From positions 1 to 47,551 of the forward strand of contig JACFND010000017.1 in NCBI GenBank assembly GCA_019455045.1: 47,551 nucleotides of DNA. Reading direction: 5' to 3'. Origin of the DNA: Flavobacteriia bacterium (GTDB lineage Bacteria; Bacteroidota; Bacteroidia; Flavobacteriales; Weeksellaceae). The notes beneath the pieces were generated by a model. It was not told the DNA's origin and made no database searches. It saw nothing but the letters and a program-made list of their open reading frames with translations. The position numbers and the translations under genes are program-made. Of this stretch, positions 8,716 through 19,700 are shown one piece after another; position 1 is the stretch's first letter; each line of letters begins with the position of its first letter.

Positions 8716-11343
8716 TTAATCTTTGAGAACGCCCTCGTTCTCTCTGTCTAAATAGCTTTGAACAATATCAATCGCATTTGTGACCACATCGCTCAAAGCG
8801 GTGATAAAGGTACCATCTTTTGCGATATTAATTGCATGTTTTATTGCTTCAATTTCTTTTGGAATGATTTCATAAGTGATTTCGCTGTTCGATTCCTGAA
8901 TTCCTTCCAAAATCAGATTGATGATTTCCTCTTCGGTTCTGCCTCTCAAATGTTTTTCCTGACGAATGATGATGTGATCAAACATTCTGCCCGCAATTTT
9001 TCCGCATTCCTTGATGTCCTCATCCCGTCTGTCACCAACGCCCGCAATGATTCCCACCTTGTGCGGCGATTCTATATTGCTCAGGAAATCTTCGATGCCC
9101 AGATATCCTTCCGGATTGTGTGCAAAGTCGATCATCACCTTGAAGTTTCTGAAATTGAAAATGTTCATTCGGCCCGGTGTCTGTGCAGCACCCGGAATAA
9201 AGGTTTGCAGCGACAGACTCAGGTCTTCCGAATTGAATCCGGCCAGATAACCCGCAAGCGTTGCAGCCAGCGTATTTGCGATCATAAATTTCGCCTTTCC
9301 GCCGATGGTCAGCGGTATCTGTGTCACTTTCTCAATCCTGATTTTCCAGTCTCCTTTTTTGATGGTCACATATCCATTTTCATATACACAGACGATTTTT
9401 CCGTCTTTTGACAGTCGTCTGACATTCGGCTGATTTTCATCCATACTGAAATAGGCGATGTGACAGTCGAGCTCTTTTGCAATCTTCAGACAGTTTTCAT
9501 CGTCCGCATTCAAAATCGCCCAGCCTTCGGGTTTGACGGCTCTTACCACCACGCTTTTCACACGAGCCAGATCATCCAGATTGTGAATGTCGCTCAGACC
9601 GAGATGATCCGCCTGTATATTGGTGATCACACCGATATCACACTGGCTGAAACCAAGACCGGCTCTCAGGATTCCGCCTCTTGCAGTTTCGAGCACCGCA
9701 TATTCAACGGTCGGATCCTTGAGTATATATTCCGCACTGTAAGGTCCGGTCGTATCTCCTTTTTCGAGCAGATGGTTTTGAACATAAATCCCGTCAGAAG
9801 TGGTGAAACCGACACGGAAACCTTTGTTTTTCACCATGTGCGCAATCAGTCGGGTAGTGGTGGTCTTACCGTTGGTTCCGGTTACCGCGATAATCGGAAT
9901 ACGGCTTGGTTTTCCGGGAGGATAAAGCATATCGATCACCGGCGAAGCCACATTTCTCGGCAGTCCTTCGGAAGGCGAGAGGTGCATTCTGAAACCCGGT
10001 GCCGCATTGACTTCGAGGATCACACCGCCGTTCTGCTGAAGCGGCTGGGTGAGATTTTCTGCCATCACGTCAATTCCGCAAATGTCCAAACCGATCACCC
10101 TTGAAATTCTTTCGGCCAGAAATATATTTTCGGGATGAACCATTTCGGTCACATCCACAGAAGTCCCGCCTGTACTCAGATTGGCAGTTGATTTCAGATA
10201 AACGATTTCACCTTTTTTTGGAACCGTGGTTTCGGTATAACCCAATTTATCCAGCAGATCCAGTGAATCTCTGTCGATTTCAATTTCGGTCAGTACATTC
10301 TCATGACCGTAACCTCTTCTCGGATCTTTATTTTCAATTTCAATTAATTCTGCAATCGTATGCTGACCGTCCCCGACCACATGTGCCGGAACTCTTTGTG
10401 CGGCTGCCACCATTTTGTGATTGATGACCAGAATCCTGAAGTCGTGACCGGTGATAAATTTCTCAACAATCACACGACGACTGTATTTTTTGGCATGCGC
10501 CATACCGTCGATTGCGTCTTCCATGGTTTTGACATTGATTGAAGCCCCTTTTCCGTGATTTCCGTCCAGCGGTTTGATCACGATCGGAAAACCAATACGG
10601 TCGATCGTTCTTTCCAGATCTTCCTGATCCACACAGATATCTCCTTTTGCAACCGGAACCGATGAATTTTCAAGAAATCTTTTGGTTTCTTCCTTGTCGC
10701 AGGCAATATCGACTGCAATATTTGAAGTATTGCAGGTGATCGTCGCCTGAAATCTCATCTGGTTCACACCGTAACCCAACTGTACCAGTGAGTTGGAACC
10801 CAAACGAATCCACGGAATTTCTCTTGCAACCGCTTCCTCCACGATGCTGCCGGTACTCGGACCGAGACGAACCCGTTCTCTGATTTCCTTCATTTTTTGA
10901 ATATCGGCTTCCAGATCATAATCGGTACCGTCCACAAGCGCCTGTGCGATTGCAACCGAAGCTTTGGCAGCATATAGACCCACATTTTCTTCGAGATAAC
11001 TGAAAACCACATTGTAAACTCCTTCATCTTTGGTGCTTCGGGTACGCCCGAAACCGGTGTCCATTCCGGCAAGTGTCTGAATCTCAAGCGCGACATGTTC
11101 GATCACATGACCCATCCAGGTACCTTCGTCCACCCGCATAAAAAATCCGCCTCTCACGCCTTCAGAGCATCTGTGTTCGATCAGACTCGGCATCAGCGCT
11201 TCGAGTCTTTCCCTGAAACCGTCGATCTTGTTGGTCGGTTTTTGTTCCAATTCTTCCAGATCGAGTCTCATTTGAATTAAATTCTTTCTTCTGATGCTCC
11301 AGATGTTCGGACCTCTGAGGGCCTGTATTTTCAATATTTTCAT
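8716..11343 (-). CDS. cphA: Cyanophycin synthetase
   Basis: CphA polymerises aspartate and arginine, using ATP, into the storage polymer cyanophycin (multi-L-arginyl-poly-L-aspartate) in the cytoplasm. At 875 residues the length is standard. An N-terminal domain is followed by an ATP-grasp module (about 220-470, with VIKPLDGNHGKG and a metal-binding LEVNAAPGFRMH) and a Mur-ligase-like module with P-loop GTNGKTTTT (488-496) and the HNPEG segment. The degradation genes cphB and iaaA lie about 21 kb away on the other strand, whereas clustered genes are common. The gene is monocistronic with its own terminator. Confidence 0.96.
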   Translation of the reverse strand: MKILKIQALRGPNIWSIRRKNLIQMRLDLEELEQKPTNKIDGFRERLEALMPSLIEHRCSEGVRGGFFMRVDEGTWMGHVIEHVALEIQTLAGMDTGFGRTRSTKDEGVYNVVFSYLEENVGLYAAKASVAIAQALVDGTDYDLEADIQKMKEIRERVRLGPSTGSIVEEAVAREIPWIRLGSNSLVQLGYGVNQMRFQATITCNTSNIAVDIACDKEETKRFLENSSVPVAKGDICVDQEDLERTIDRIGFPIVIKPLDGNHGKGASINVKTMEDAIDGMAHAKKYSRRVIVEKFITGHDFRILVINHKMVAAAQRVPAHVVGDGQHTIAELIEIENKDPRRGYGHENVLTEIEIDRDSLDLLDKLGYTETTVPKKGEIVYLKSTANLSTGGTSVDVTEMVHPENIFLAERISRVIGLDICGIDVMAENLTQPLQQNGGVILEVNAAPGFRMHLSPSEGLPRNVASPVIDMLYPPGKPSRIPIIAVTGTNGKTTTTRLIAHMVKNKGFRVGFTTSDGIYVQNHLLEKGDTTGPYSAEYILKDPTVEYAVLETARGGILRAGLGFSQCDIGVITNIQADHLGLSDIHNLDDLARVKSVVVRAVKPEGWAILNADDENCLKIAKELDCHIAYFSMDENQPNVRRLSKDGKIVCVYENGYVTIKKGDWKIRIEKVTQIPLTIGGKAKFMIANTLAATLAGYLAGFNSEDLSLSLQTFIPGAAQTPGRMNIFNFRNFKVMIDFAHNPEGYLGIEDFLSNIESPHKVGIIAGVGDRRDEDIKECGKIAGRMFDHIIIRQEKHLRGRTEEEIINLILEGIQESNSEITYEIIPKEIEAIKHAINIAKDGTFITALSDVVTNAIDIVQSYLDRENEGVLKD

Positions 11344-11419
11344 AAAGCGTTAATTTAAAATAAAGGATTGATGACTTTTGTCATATTGGGTTAAAATTAA
11401 ATCTTTTTTTGAATAAATT

Positions 11420-11454
11420 CAATTTTAGCGGGATTTTGTTTCATCGAATTCAAA
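11420..11454 (-). promoter_or_regulatory. Possible promoter of cphA
   Basis: On the minus strand TTTG (11451-11454) is followed after 23 bases by TAAAATTG (11420-11427), one mismatch from TAnnTTTG. This would leave a leader of roughly 70 bases. Motif evidence only. Confidence 0.25.
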
Positions 11455-11538
11455 AGCGTTTTCACTTTATAGGTTCGGCTTTCAAAATTTAATGAAATTT
11501 AGTTGACTGATTTTAATTCAATTGTTGATTTTGGCCTG

Positions 11539-11574
11539 TTGATTTCATCCGCAGTTCAATCTTTGCTAACTTTG
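11539..11574 (+). promoter_or_regulatory. Predicted promoter of the selO-like gene
   Basis: An exact -7 element TAACTTTG (11567-11574) lies 32 bases before the ATG. A TTG (11539-11541) lies 25 bases upstream of it, which is slightly long for a Bacteroidetes -33 element. Confidence 0.4.
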
Positions 11575-11606
11575 TGGGTGGAATTTATTTCCGATAATTC
11601 TTTGTA

Positions 11607-13067
11607 ATGAATAATGACCATCCATCCGTATTTAATTTTGACAACAGCTATACAAAACTGCCCGAACGATTTTTCAGCCGTGTAACACCCGACCGGTCAA
11701 AACATCCAGAAATGATTTTGTTCAATCATGAACTGGCAGAAGAATTGGGTATTGACGATTCCAATCCGGAATTGCTGACCCAAATTCTGTCCGGTAACAA
11801 AAAAGCTGTCGGCTCGGATCCGATTGCAACTGCTTATGCGGGTCATCAGTTCGGTTATTTCACAATGCTGGGCGACGGTCGTGCGATTTTGCTCGGTGAG
11901 CATATCGATCAAACCAAAAAAAGATTTGACATACAGATCAAAGGTGCCGGTCGGACGCCCTATTCAAGAGGCGGCGACGGAAAGGCGACGCTGAAAGCAA
12001 TGCTGAAAGAATATGTGTACAGTGAAGCGATGAACGGTTTGGGAATTCCGACTTCGAGAAGTCTGGCGGTATTGAAAACCGGTGAAAATGTGTACAGAGA
12101 AAGGACAGAAGACGGTGCGGTTCTTTGTCGGGTGATGCCGAGTCATCTGAGAGTCGGGACTTTTGAATTTGCAAGATTTTACGGAACCAAAGAAGAACTT
12201 CAGCAATTGTGCGATTATACAATCAAAAGACATTTTTCCGAAATTCCGGATGATGCCGAAGACAAAGCGCTGCTGCTGTTTGAAAAAGTGATGCACCGTC
12301 AGATCGATCTGGTGATCAACTGGATGCGGGTCGGATTTATTCACGGTGTGATGAATACCGACAATACTTCGATTTGCGGTGATTCGTTTGATTACGGACC
12401 ATGTGCGTTTATGGGTGTTTATGATCCGAAAACGGTTTTCAGTTCAATCGATGAAAACGGAAGATATGCTTTTGGCAACCAGCCGTCGATCCTGAAATGG
12501 AATCTTTCCCGTTTTGCAGAAGCTCTGCTGCCGCTGATTGATGATGATTTGGACAAAGCGGTTGAGATTGCGACCGAAAAAGTAAATGAGTTTGATTCAA
12601 TTTTCGATGTGAAATTTGATGAAGTGATGCTTTCAAAAATCGGAATTGACGAACCCGAAAAAGGCGACATCGAACTGGCTGAAGAATTTCTGAAACTGAT
12701 AAAAATTCATAAAAAAGATTATACCCACAGTTTCAATTCGCTCAGACTGCCCGATCTTTATCGAGACAAACCTTTTGTTCTTGGAGATGAATTTCTGGAC
12801 TGGAAAAAAAGTTGGGTCGAAAGAATCAGCCGCGGAGCAGGAAAAGGACATTCGTTTTCGATCATGGAGCGATACAATCCGTTGTTTATTCCGAGAAATT
12901 ATTTTGTGGAAGAAGCTTTGGATTTGGCGGTTGAAGGTGAGTTGAAAAAACTGAAAACGCTGATTTACAATCTGCAGATGCCTTATTGGTACGATACCGA
13001 AATGGACGATTCGCTGTTTGAACCGATCGGTTTTGACCAAAATTATCAGACTTTCTGCGGAACCTGA
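11607..13067 (+). CDS. selO: Protein adenylyltransferase SelO (YdiU family)
   Basis: SelO is a pseudokinase-fold enzyme that binds ATP in an inverted orientation and transfers AMP to protein Ser, Thr or Tyr residues; in E. coli it modifies redox-related proteins. The 486-residue product has the ATP-site motif KGAGRTPYSRGGDGKATLK (about 112-130), the catalytic and metal-binding segment TDN (D252, N253) and D262 in FDYGP. The C-terminal FCGT corresponds to the position of the redox-active Cys, which is selenocysteine in animal homologues. It is divergent from cphA and convergent with the HtrA-like protease gene. The family assignment is firm; the targets are unknown. Confidence 0.93.
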   Translation: MNNDHPSVFNFDNSYTKLPERFFSRVTPDRSKHPEMILFNHELAEELGIDDSNPELLTQILSGNKKAVGSDPIATAYAGHQFGYFTMLGDGRAILLGEHIDQTKKRFDIQIKGAGRTPYSRGGDGKATLKAMLKEYVYSEAMNGLGIPTSRSLAVLKTGENVYRERTEDGAVLCRVMPSHLRVGTFEFARFYGTKEELQQLCDYTIKRHFSEIPDDAEDKALLLFEKVMHRQIDLVINWMRVGFIHGVMNTDNTSICGDSFDYGPCAFMGVYDPKTVFSSIDENGRYAFGNQPSILKWNLSRFAEALLPLIDDDLDKAVEIATEKVNEFDSIFDVKFDEVMLSKIGIDEPEKGDIELAEEFLKLIKIHKKDYTHSFNSLRLPDLYRDKPFVLGDEFLDWKKSWVERISRGAGKGHSFSIMERYNPLFIPRNYFVEEALDLAVEGELKKLKTLIYNLQMPYWYDTEMDDSLFEPIGFDQNYQTFCGT

Positions 13068-13101
13068 AAAATTCCACGGTTTAAATCCTAAGAATTAATT
13101 T

Positions 13102-13128
13102 GACCGAAAATCAGTCGTTCGGCTTTTG
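13102..13128. terminator. Weak convergent terminator
   Basis: A short hairpin CCGAA (13104-13108) / TTCGG (13118-13122) followed by CTTTTG lies between the converging selO and HtrA-like genes. The stem is short, so the call is tentative. Confidence 0.3.
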
Positions 13129-13152
13129 TGTTTGATCGATAAATTTAGAAAA

Positions 13153-14565
13153 TCAATACCAAAGCATAGTCTGTAATTCGTCGTTGCGATTGCCGAAATA
13201 CTGACTCAGTACCTGCGGTTCCTGATTGAAATCGGATTCGGAAACAAGAACGTATTGCAGCCCGCCTTTCAGCCCGTAAACTCTGAGCAATGCACCTATA
13301 TCTGCCATAGTGGTAACACGCCACAAATCTGACACTATGCCGCCGCCCAAAAGATAATAAGATGCCCGATAGCCGTTTTTTCCCATCAATCTGGGTTGAG
13401 CAGAATTTGGATCTACCACAAAATCAGGGATTTGATTGAGGACATTTTCAGCCAAACTTTCCAAATGTTCGGTTTTCAATTCCTTAGTATTGACACTTAC
13501 TTCTTTTGAGGTCCGGCCGTCGGTCAGAGTCAAATTGACTTTAGCATTGGGTTTTAGGTTTTCAAATTCACCAAGTGCTTCTTCCAGATTTCGGATTTTA
13601 ACACCGTTTATGGCGGACAATGCCCAACCTATATAATTCTTGAGTTTTACCGAAGCATCGCTTCCCTGAAACAGTCCGGTCAAAACCGGTAACTGATCCA
13701 ATTGTCTGCCGATTACAGCGCCATCCTTTGTTTCAATTATCTGATTTTTCTGACGAAATTCCAGTCCGATATAGGCGCGGGAAACTTTTCCTTTTGCAAT
13801 GATCTCATCCACGAGTCTTTGGGAAAGAACGGATTCCAATGCGAAGTTGATTTGCTGCATCAGATAAGCCGAACCGTTTCCGGCGTCTGCAAATGCAATC
13901 TGGGAATTGATCCCCACAACCTGACCGGCTTCATTTACCAACGGGCCGCCGCTGTTTCCCCAAATGATGGTTGCGGTACTTTGAATAAATCCGTATTTTC
14001 CGGTCGAACCGCCTCTGCTTCGGTTTACCGCACTGACAATCCCATCGGTAACCGTATAGGGATATTCGCCCAGTGGATTGCCTATTGCATATACTTTGGA
14101 CGCGATTCTGGGCAGTTCTTTAGCAAAAGTCAATGAGCTGAGTTCTCTGCCAGGCGTCGTAACAAATTCCAATACCGCCACGTCATAAAACGAATCTCCG
14201 CCGACTACTTTTACTTCGTATTTTGTCTGGTTGTATGAATACACATAGATACTGCCGGGTTCGTCAGAAGCACTTTCCACTACGTGTGCATTGGTGATGA
14301 CGTATCTTTTTCCGTTTTTTTCAATGACAAATCCCGAACCGGAACTCAATGCATCGGTTAGTTGAAGCGATTTTTCGTAAGCTTCCTGTACTATGTTTCC
14401 TCTGAAACCCATCAGCACCTTGCCTATGGGCAGTGCTTTTTCAACCGTTACGGTGACAACGGCAGGAAGCGCGTTTTCAATACGGTCTGAGATGTTCTGC
14501 GCTTTCAGCTGAACCATTCCCAACACCCAAAACACTGTGAACAAATTAAAAATATAGCTTTTCAT
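13153..14565 (-). CDS. Exported trypsin/HtrA-like serine protease with PDZ-like domain
   Basis: The 470-residue product has a signal peptide (ending VQLKAQ) and a chymotrypsin-fold protease domain with an intact triad: His94 (TNAHVV), Asp128 (YDVAVLEF) and Ser205 (WGNSGGPL). A region at about 265-375 looks PDZ-like (IGWALSAINGVKIRNLEEA). The last ~90 residues, including LLGGGIVSDLWRVTT, match nothing I recognise and are absent from ordinary DegP. DegP-type enzymes are periplasmic quality-control proteases. This gene is divergent from a caspase gene, with 175 bases between them, and probably belongs to the same functional island. It could act as upstream activator or as housekeeping protease; the sequence does not decide. 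Confidence 0.85.
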   Translation of the reverse strand: MKSYIFNLFTVFWVLGMVQLKAQNISDRIENALPAVVTVTVEKALPIGKVLMGFRGNIVQEAYEKSLQLTDALSSGSGFVIEKNGKRYVITNAHVVESASDEPGSIYVYSYNQTKYEVKVVGGDSFYDVAVLEFVTTPGRELSSLTFAKELPRIASKVYAIGNPLGEYPYTVTDGIVSAVNRSRGGSTGKYGFIQSTATIIWGNSGGPLVNEAGQVVGINSQIAFADAGNGSAYLMQQINFALESVLSQRLVDEIIAKGKVSRAYIGLEFRQKNQIIETKDGAVIGRQLDQLPVLTGLFQGSDASVKLKNYIGWALSAINGVKIRNLEEALGEFENLKPNAKVNLTLTDGRTSKEVSVNTKELKTEHLESLAENVLNQIPDFVVDPNSAQPRLMGKNGYRASYYLLGGGIVSDLWRVTTMADIGALLRVYGLKGGLQYVLVSESDFNQEPQVLSQYFGNRNDELQTMLWY

Positions 14566-14686
14566 AAGTAATTAAATTTTGGCGTGAAGATACATATTTT
14601 TGGGAATTGAGTTTTAGTGCCCGGTTAAAAATTTATCTTGCATTTATCGGCTATATGTCTGATATACGGAGTTTAAAAAAAAAGTT

Positions 14687-14694
14687 TATATTTG
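14687..14694 (+). promoter_or_regulatory. Predicted -7 element for the caspase/CHAT genes
   Basis: TATATTTG matches the Bacteroidetes TAnnTTTG consensus exactly and lies 46 bases before the caspase ATG. No clear TTTG is found at the expected -33 distance, so this may be a weak or activator-dependent promoter. Confidence 0.4.
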
Positions 14695-14740
14695 TTATTG
14701 ACTGAACTCTGAAGTTTATCGAAAACGAATTACTTGCTTT

Positions 14741-16711
14741 ATGAAAACCTTTCTCACAATCATTCTGAGCCTGTTTTTTTCAGGATTTTTATTTTCTGCC
14801 GACAAATACGCACTGATCATTGCTGTGGGTGATTATCAGCCGGAAACCAACTGGTCAAAAATCAGTTCGGCCAATGATGTTCCACTGATTCAAAATGCTC
14901 TGGAAGGACAGGGATTTTCAGCCAAAAACATACGGCTTCTTCTAGATGCAAAGGCTACAAAACAGGGCATCCTGAATGCGTTGAATCAATTACTTGCTGA
15001 TGTGAAAAAAGGGGATATCGTAGTGATTCACTATTCCGGGCACGGGCAGCAAATTGAGGATGACAACGGCGACGAAGCCGACGGGCTGGACGAAGCATTG
15101 GTTCCCTATGATGCGATGGCATTTTACAAAAAAGATGTGTACTGGGGTCAAAACCATATCAGAGATGATGAACTGGAAGTAATCATCGCCAATTTCAGAG
15201 CAAAATTGGGCAAAGACGGTCAATTGCTGATGATTCTGGACAGTTGTCATTCGGGTTCGGCAACCCGTGGCGGAAAGGCGAGAGGCGGTGCAGGTCCTTT
15301 GGTTTCAGAAAACTGGAATGAGAATAATTATGCACAGAGCAGAGGAAACACCACTTCACAAAGCGGACTTTTTAACGAAAAAGCAGGCGTTGCCGGAATG
15401 GCTCCTTTTGTGATGCTTTCCGGAGCTTCCGCCAATCAGTTGAATTATGAATACCAGGGCAAAGGCTCACTGAGCTATGCTTTTTCAAAAGCGATGACCG
15501 GTCTCGGTGAAAGTACGACTTACCGCAGGATGTTTGCCACCATCGTTTCAGAGATGCAGCTTATCGCACCAAGACAAAATCCGGTCATTGAGGGCGATGT
15601 GGACTATCTGCTGTTTAGCGGAAAATATGTCGCACAACAATCCTATTTTGAAGTCAAAAGAATTGATGATGCCAATACCGTTATTTTGGGGGCAGGAAAG
15701 CTCAACGGCCTGTTTGAAGGTGCAACCGTTTTACTGATGCCTTCGGGCTCATCACAAAAAGAAGCTTCCAAAGCGATTGCAAGAGGAGAAATACAATCGT
15801 CAACCTACAATGAAGCTGTGCTGGTACTCGAAAAGCCGCTGAGCGATTTCAAAACAAAATCTTTGTGGGCTTTTGTGGACAAACCGAGTTTCAATGACAT
15901 AAACGTCAGTGTTTATTTTGACCCGAAAGCCGGAGACAAACAGCTTAAAAACGAAGTTGAAAAATTTCTGGCTGAAAACAACATCGGGAAAGTGGTCAAC
16001 CGGCAATTTGATTCCGATTTGAGCATAATTGCCGACGGCGACAAATACGACATTGCGGTAACCAATGATTTGGGTACGGTAGAATTGGTTGAAAAAAGCC
16101 GCGGGCCTTCCGTAGCCGCCGATCTGAATCAGAAAATATTCAGATTCGCACAGGGCCAATATCTGAAAGGATTGAGTTTGAAGAATCCGGAATACGAATT
16201 TTCATTCCGTTTGGTACCATCCGACGTAACCGACCCGAAAACCTATAAAAATGAATCTGCTGACGGAATTCTGAAAGTTGTTCCCCAAAAAGACGAATAC
16301 TATTTGGAAATCACCAATCACAGCAACAGTTCAATTTATGTCAGTATAGTAGAAATTAACAGCAAAGGAGAGATAGCCTCTTTCTTCCCGATTTCGGGTA
16401 CTTCCTGCGATTTGAACGATCAGGAGCGACAAATTCCGCCAAGATCCACCATACCTTTCAAGCGCTGTACCTATACTTTCGCACCGCCTTATGAAACATT
16501 GATGCTGAAAGGATTTGCTACCAAAGACCCGTTGAACCTGAAAACTACCGCCGAAAGCGAAGGACAGTCCACCAGAGGGATGAACAGCAATCCTTTGGAA
16601 AAATTCCTAAACGAATCTTACAAAACAAGAGGTCGGGAAATGCCTCAACAATCAGATGGTGTGGACGGATACAGCAATGAGTTTGTGTATGAGATCGTGA
16701 AGCAGAATTAG
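14741..16711 (+). CDS. Exported metacaspase-like caspase-family protease with DUF4384-like domain
   Basis: The 656-residue product has a signal peptide (MKTFLTIILSLFFSGFLFSA) followed at once by a C14 caspase p20 domain. The catalytic dyad is intact: His101 in YSGHGQ and Cys169 in DSCHSG. The metacaspase-type acidic segment DGLDEALVPYDA (about 114-125) follows the His; in metacaspases such residues favour Arg or Lys at P1, so Asp specificity is unlikely. The C-terminal half holds a mixed domain and a DUF4384-like beta domain (YLEITNHSNSSIYVSIVEI, near 515). The TPR-CHAT gene starts 29 bases downstream, so they form an operon. Substrate and activation are unknown. Confidence 0.88.
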   Translation: MKTFLTIILSLFFSGFLFSADKYALIIAVGDYQPETNWSKISSANDVPLIQNALEGQGFSAKNIRLLLDAKATKQGILNALNQLLADVKKGDIVVIHYSGHGQQIEDDNGDEADGLDEALVPYDAMAFYKKDVYWGQNHIRDDELEVIIANFRAKLGKDGQLLMILDSCHSGSATRGGKARGGAGPLVSENWNENNYAQSRGNTTSQSGLFNEKAGVAGMAPFVMLSGASANQLNYEYQGKGSLSYAFSKAMTGLGESTTYRRMFATIVSEMQLIAPRQNPVIEGDVDYLLFSGKYVAQQSYFEVKRIDDANTVILGAGKLNGLFEGATVLLMPSGSSQKEASKAIARGEIQSSTYNEAVLVLEKPLSDFKTKSLWAFVDKPSFNDINVSVYFDPKAGDKQLKNEVEKFLAENNIGKVVNRQFDSDLSIIADGDKYDIAVTNDLGTVELVEKSRGPSVAADLNQKIFRFAQGQYLKGLSLKNPEYEFSFRLVPSDVTDPKTYKNESADGILKVVPQKDEYYLEITNHSNSSIYVSIVEINSKGEIASFFPISGTSCDLNDQERQIPPRSTIPFKRCTYTFAPPYETLMLKGFATKDPLNLKTTAESEGQSTRGMNSNPLEKFLNESYKTRGREMPQQSDGVDGYSNEFVYEIVKQN

Positions 16712-16740
16712 TTTTTTTTCAGGAACTTAAATCCCAAAAA

Positions 16741-19700
16741 ATGAAAAAATCGACCGCAATCTTCATTTTCCTTTTTTGCAGCTCTTTTGTCGGAGCACAA
16801 AGCACTGAAAGGGCAGATTCGCTTTTCACAAAAGCAGCACAATTCAGTATTGCGAATCAAAATGAACAGGCTGCCGAATATTTTGAAAAAGCATTGGAAG
16901 AAGAATTGGAACTCGATCCGCTAAGGACAGACAATGTGTACAACCTCCTGGGGCATCTGTCCCAAACCTATCTCAATCTTAATCAAACTGGAAATGCAAT
17001 TGCATACAAAAAGGAACAAATTTCAGTTTGTGATCTTATAAAAAAACGTTCGGACAGGAATTGTCTGGACAATCACATAGAACTTGCTTCTATATACACT
17101 GCTATTAATGATCAACAGGAAGCATTGATGACTTATGCCTATTTGTATGATTTGGTCGTAACCGATTTGGGCGAAAACAGTAAAGAATTTGCCAGAGTCT
17201 CCAGTATGCTCGGCAGTCAGTATATGAAAATGCAACTTTTTGATCAGGCCGCTCAATATGTTGAAGAGTCGGTCAATGCGATAGAAAGAGTTTTTGGAAA
17301 AAATTATTATCTATATGATTTTCTGAGAAACGACCTGGCGAATATTTATATGAATTCCCGCCGTTATGAGGAAGCGCAGACTTTGTTTCTGGATCTTTAT
17401 GAACATTCCAATCTGATAGGAGAAGATCAGGGGGCATTAGACGGCATATTGCTTTACAATTTGGCTGCTTTGTACAAAAACTTGGGGAAATTTCCTGAAT
17501 CCATTGCATATTATTATGATTTACTCGATATTTTAAATAAAGAGAAAAAAAAGGATTATCGAATGATCAGTATGATCCAAAATGAAATCAGTGTATTGTA
17601 CCAGTATTTGGGAGAACTTGATAAAGCTTTGCCGCTGACAGAAGAGTCAATGCACACCATTGAAACGCAATTTGGAAAGGAAGATGCGGAATATGGAGTC
17701 AGATTGAATAATCTCGGATTGATTTATCAATCCTTGGGTATGAGCGAAAAAGCACTTGAATTGTACACACAATCTTTGGAAAATACCGGAAAAACTTTGG
17801 GGAAAGATAATATTCAATACGCCATTCGGCTCAACAACCTTGGAATGGCTTATCAAACGATGAACCAACCAAAAGATGCTTTGCCTTATTTATTGGAAGC
17901 GCAAGAAATAATTGCAAAAACAGATGGTATAGAAAGTGCGCAATATGCCAATAATTTTGCAAATATAGCCATGTGCTATCAGCAATTGAAGGATTATGAC
18001 AAAGCGCTTCCGCTTTATCATCAGGCAATGGAATTGACCAGGCTTTCTATGGGAGAATATGTTGCAGATTATATTTACAGGCTTTCCAATCTGGGATTGA
18101 TTTATCAGTTGAAAAATCAATACACAGATGCAATTCCGTATCAGGTTGAAGCCTATGAAAAAGGAAAAACCATTTTGGGTGAAAATCATCAATTCTTAGG
18201 ATACATAATCATTAATCTTGCGATTTTGTATGAAAATTTGGGGAAACTCAATGAGAGTTTTGATTTAATTAATGAAGGACTTGAAAATACTAAAAATCAG
18301 ATTCGCAGGAATTTCAGTTTTTTGTCTGAACAGCAGAAAGAAAAATTTTTGGGAAATGTCAATATGGTATTCAATTACTATAAAAGTTTTTTATGGCGAA
18401 AAGATGCTTCTATCATTGAAATACCAAAAGTTGCCTATGAAATGGAACTGCTTTCAAAAGGTTTAATTCTTACCTCGAGCGAACAGCTCCGGCAATCTGT
18501 AGAAAACGGAAATGACCCGGCACTTTTGGCGTTTTACGATGAATGGTTTGCCAAAAGATCAGCAATTGCGCAACAATACGCACTTAACCGGGAAGAACGA
18601 ACTCCCGAATTAAACAAATGGGAAGAAGAAGCTGAAACGATGGAAAGACAATTGCTCCTGCGTTCCGATGCATTTCAGCAAACTTCACAAATCGGAAAAA
18701 TCACAGTGAAAGATGTGCAAAACCATTTGAAAAACGATGAGGCTGCAATTGAATTTGTGTCTTTTCAACATTCTGACATTCATCAACAAAACGATACAAT
18801 CTATTATTACGCGCTGGTTTTGAACAAAAATGATCCGCAACCGAAATACATCAAACTGACCACTCAAAATGAAATCGACCGTTTGCTGAACTCCGTAGGA
18901 AGCGGGAAATCACAAGTTGACAATCTCTATCGGGGTTCCATTGTAAAATCAACCGAACAAAATCTTTCCGGAATTTACAATCTGATTTGGAAGCCTTTGG
19001 AAACCTGTCTTACCGAAGGACAAACCGTTTGGTTTGCACCGTCCGGAACGCTCAACCAAATCGCGTTTTCGGCCATTGTTGATGCAGACGGAAAGTATCT
19101 TTCTGACAAATACGATTTGAAACAGGTCAGTACTACTGCAAAAATCCTGAATTCGGACAATGAGTCCAAGCTCAGTGAAATTGCGCTTTTCGGAGGAATT
19201 CGTTACGATGAATCCGCAACTGTACTTGCCAAAACTGCCAATGCCATTCAGGGAAAAGATGAATTTATTTCCCGTGCGCTGACCGATGACCTCCAAAGAG
19301 GCGGTGAATCCTGGAATTATCTGGAAGGAACGCTAAACGAAGTTTCGGACATTAAATCCATTGCCGAAAAGAAAAACGTCAAAGTGCGTTATTTTACCGG
19401 AAGTCAGGCAATGGAAGAACAATTCAAAGCAATGAACGGAAAAAATTCTCCGCAAATCCTTCACATTGCCACCCATGGATTTTTCTTTCCCGACCCTGAA
19501 TCCAATCAGGAAATTTTGAGTGAAACCCAAAACAATTTCAAACTTTCGGACAATCCGCTCAACCGTTCGGGATTGCTGTTTGCAGGCGCGAACCACAGCT
19601 GGAAAGGTGAAAAACTGCCCGACGGATTGGAAGACGGCATATTGACCGCTTACGAAGTTTCCAATGTTTCATTGCCCAACACCCGGCTGGTCGTATTGTC

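Noticed and set aside
9460..10104. 214-codon plus-strand ORF inside cphA
   Set aside because: It is antisense to a conserved gene, has no recognisable domain and is a codon-bias shadow.
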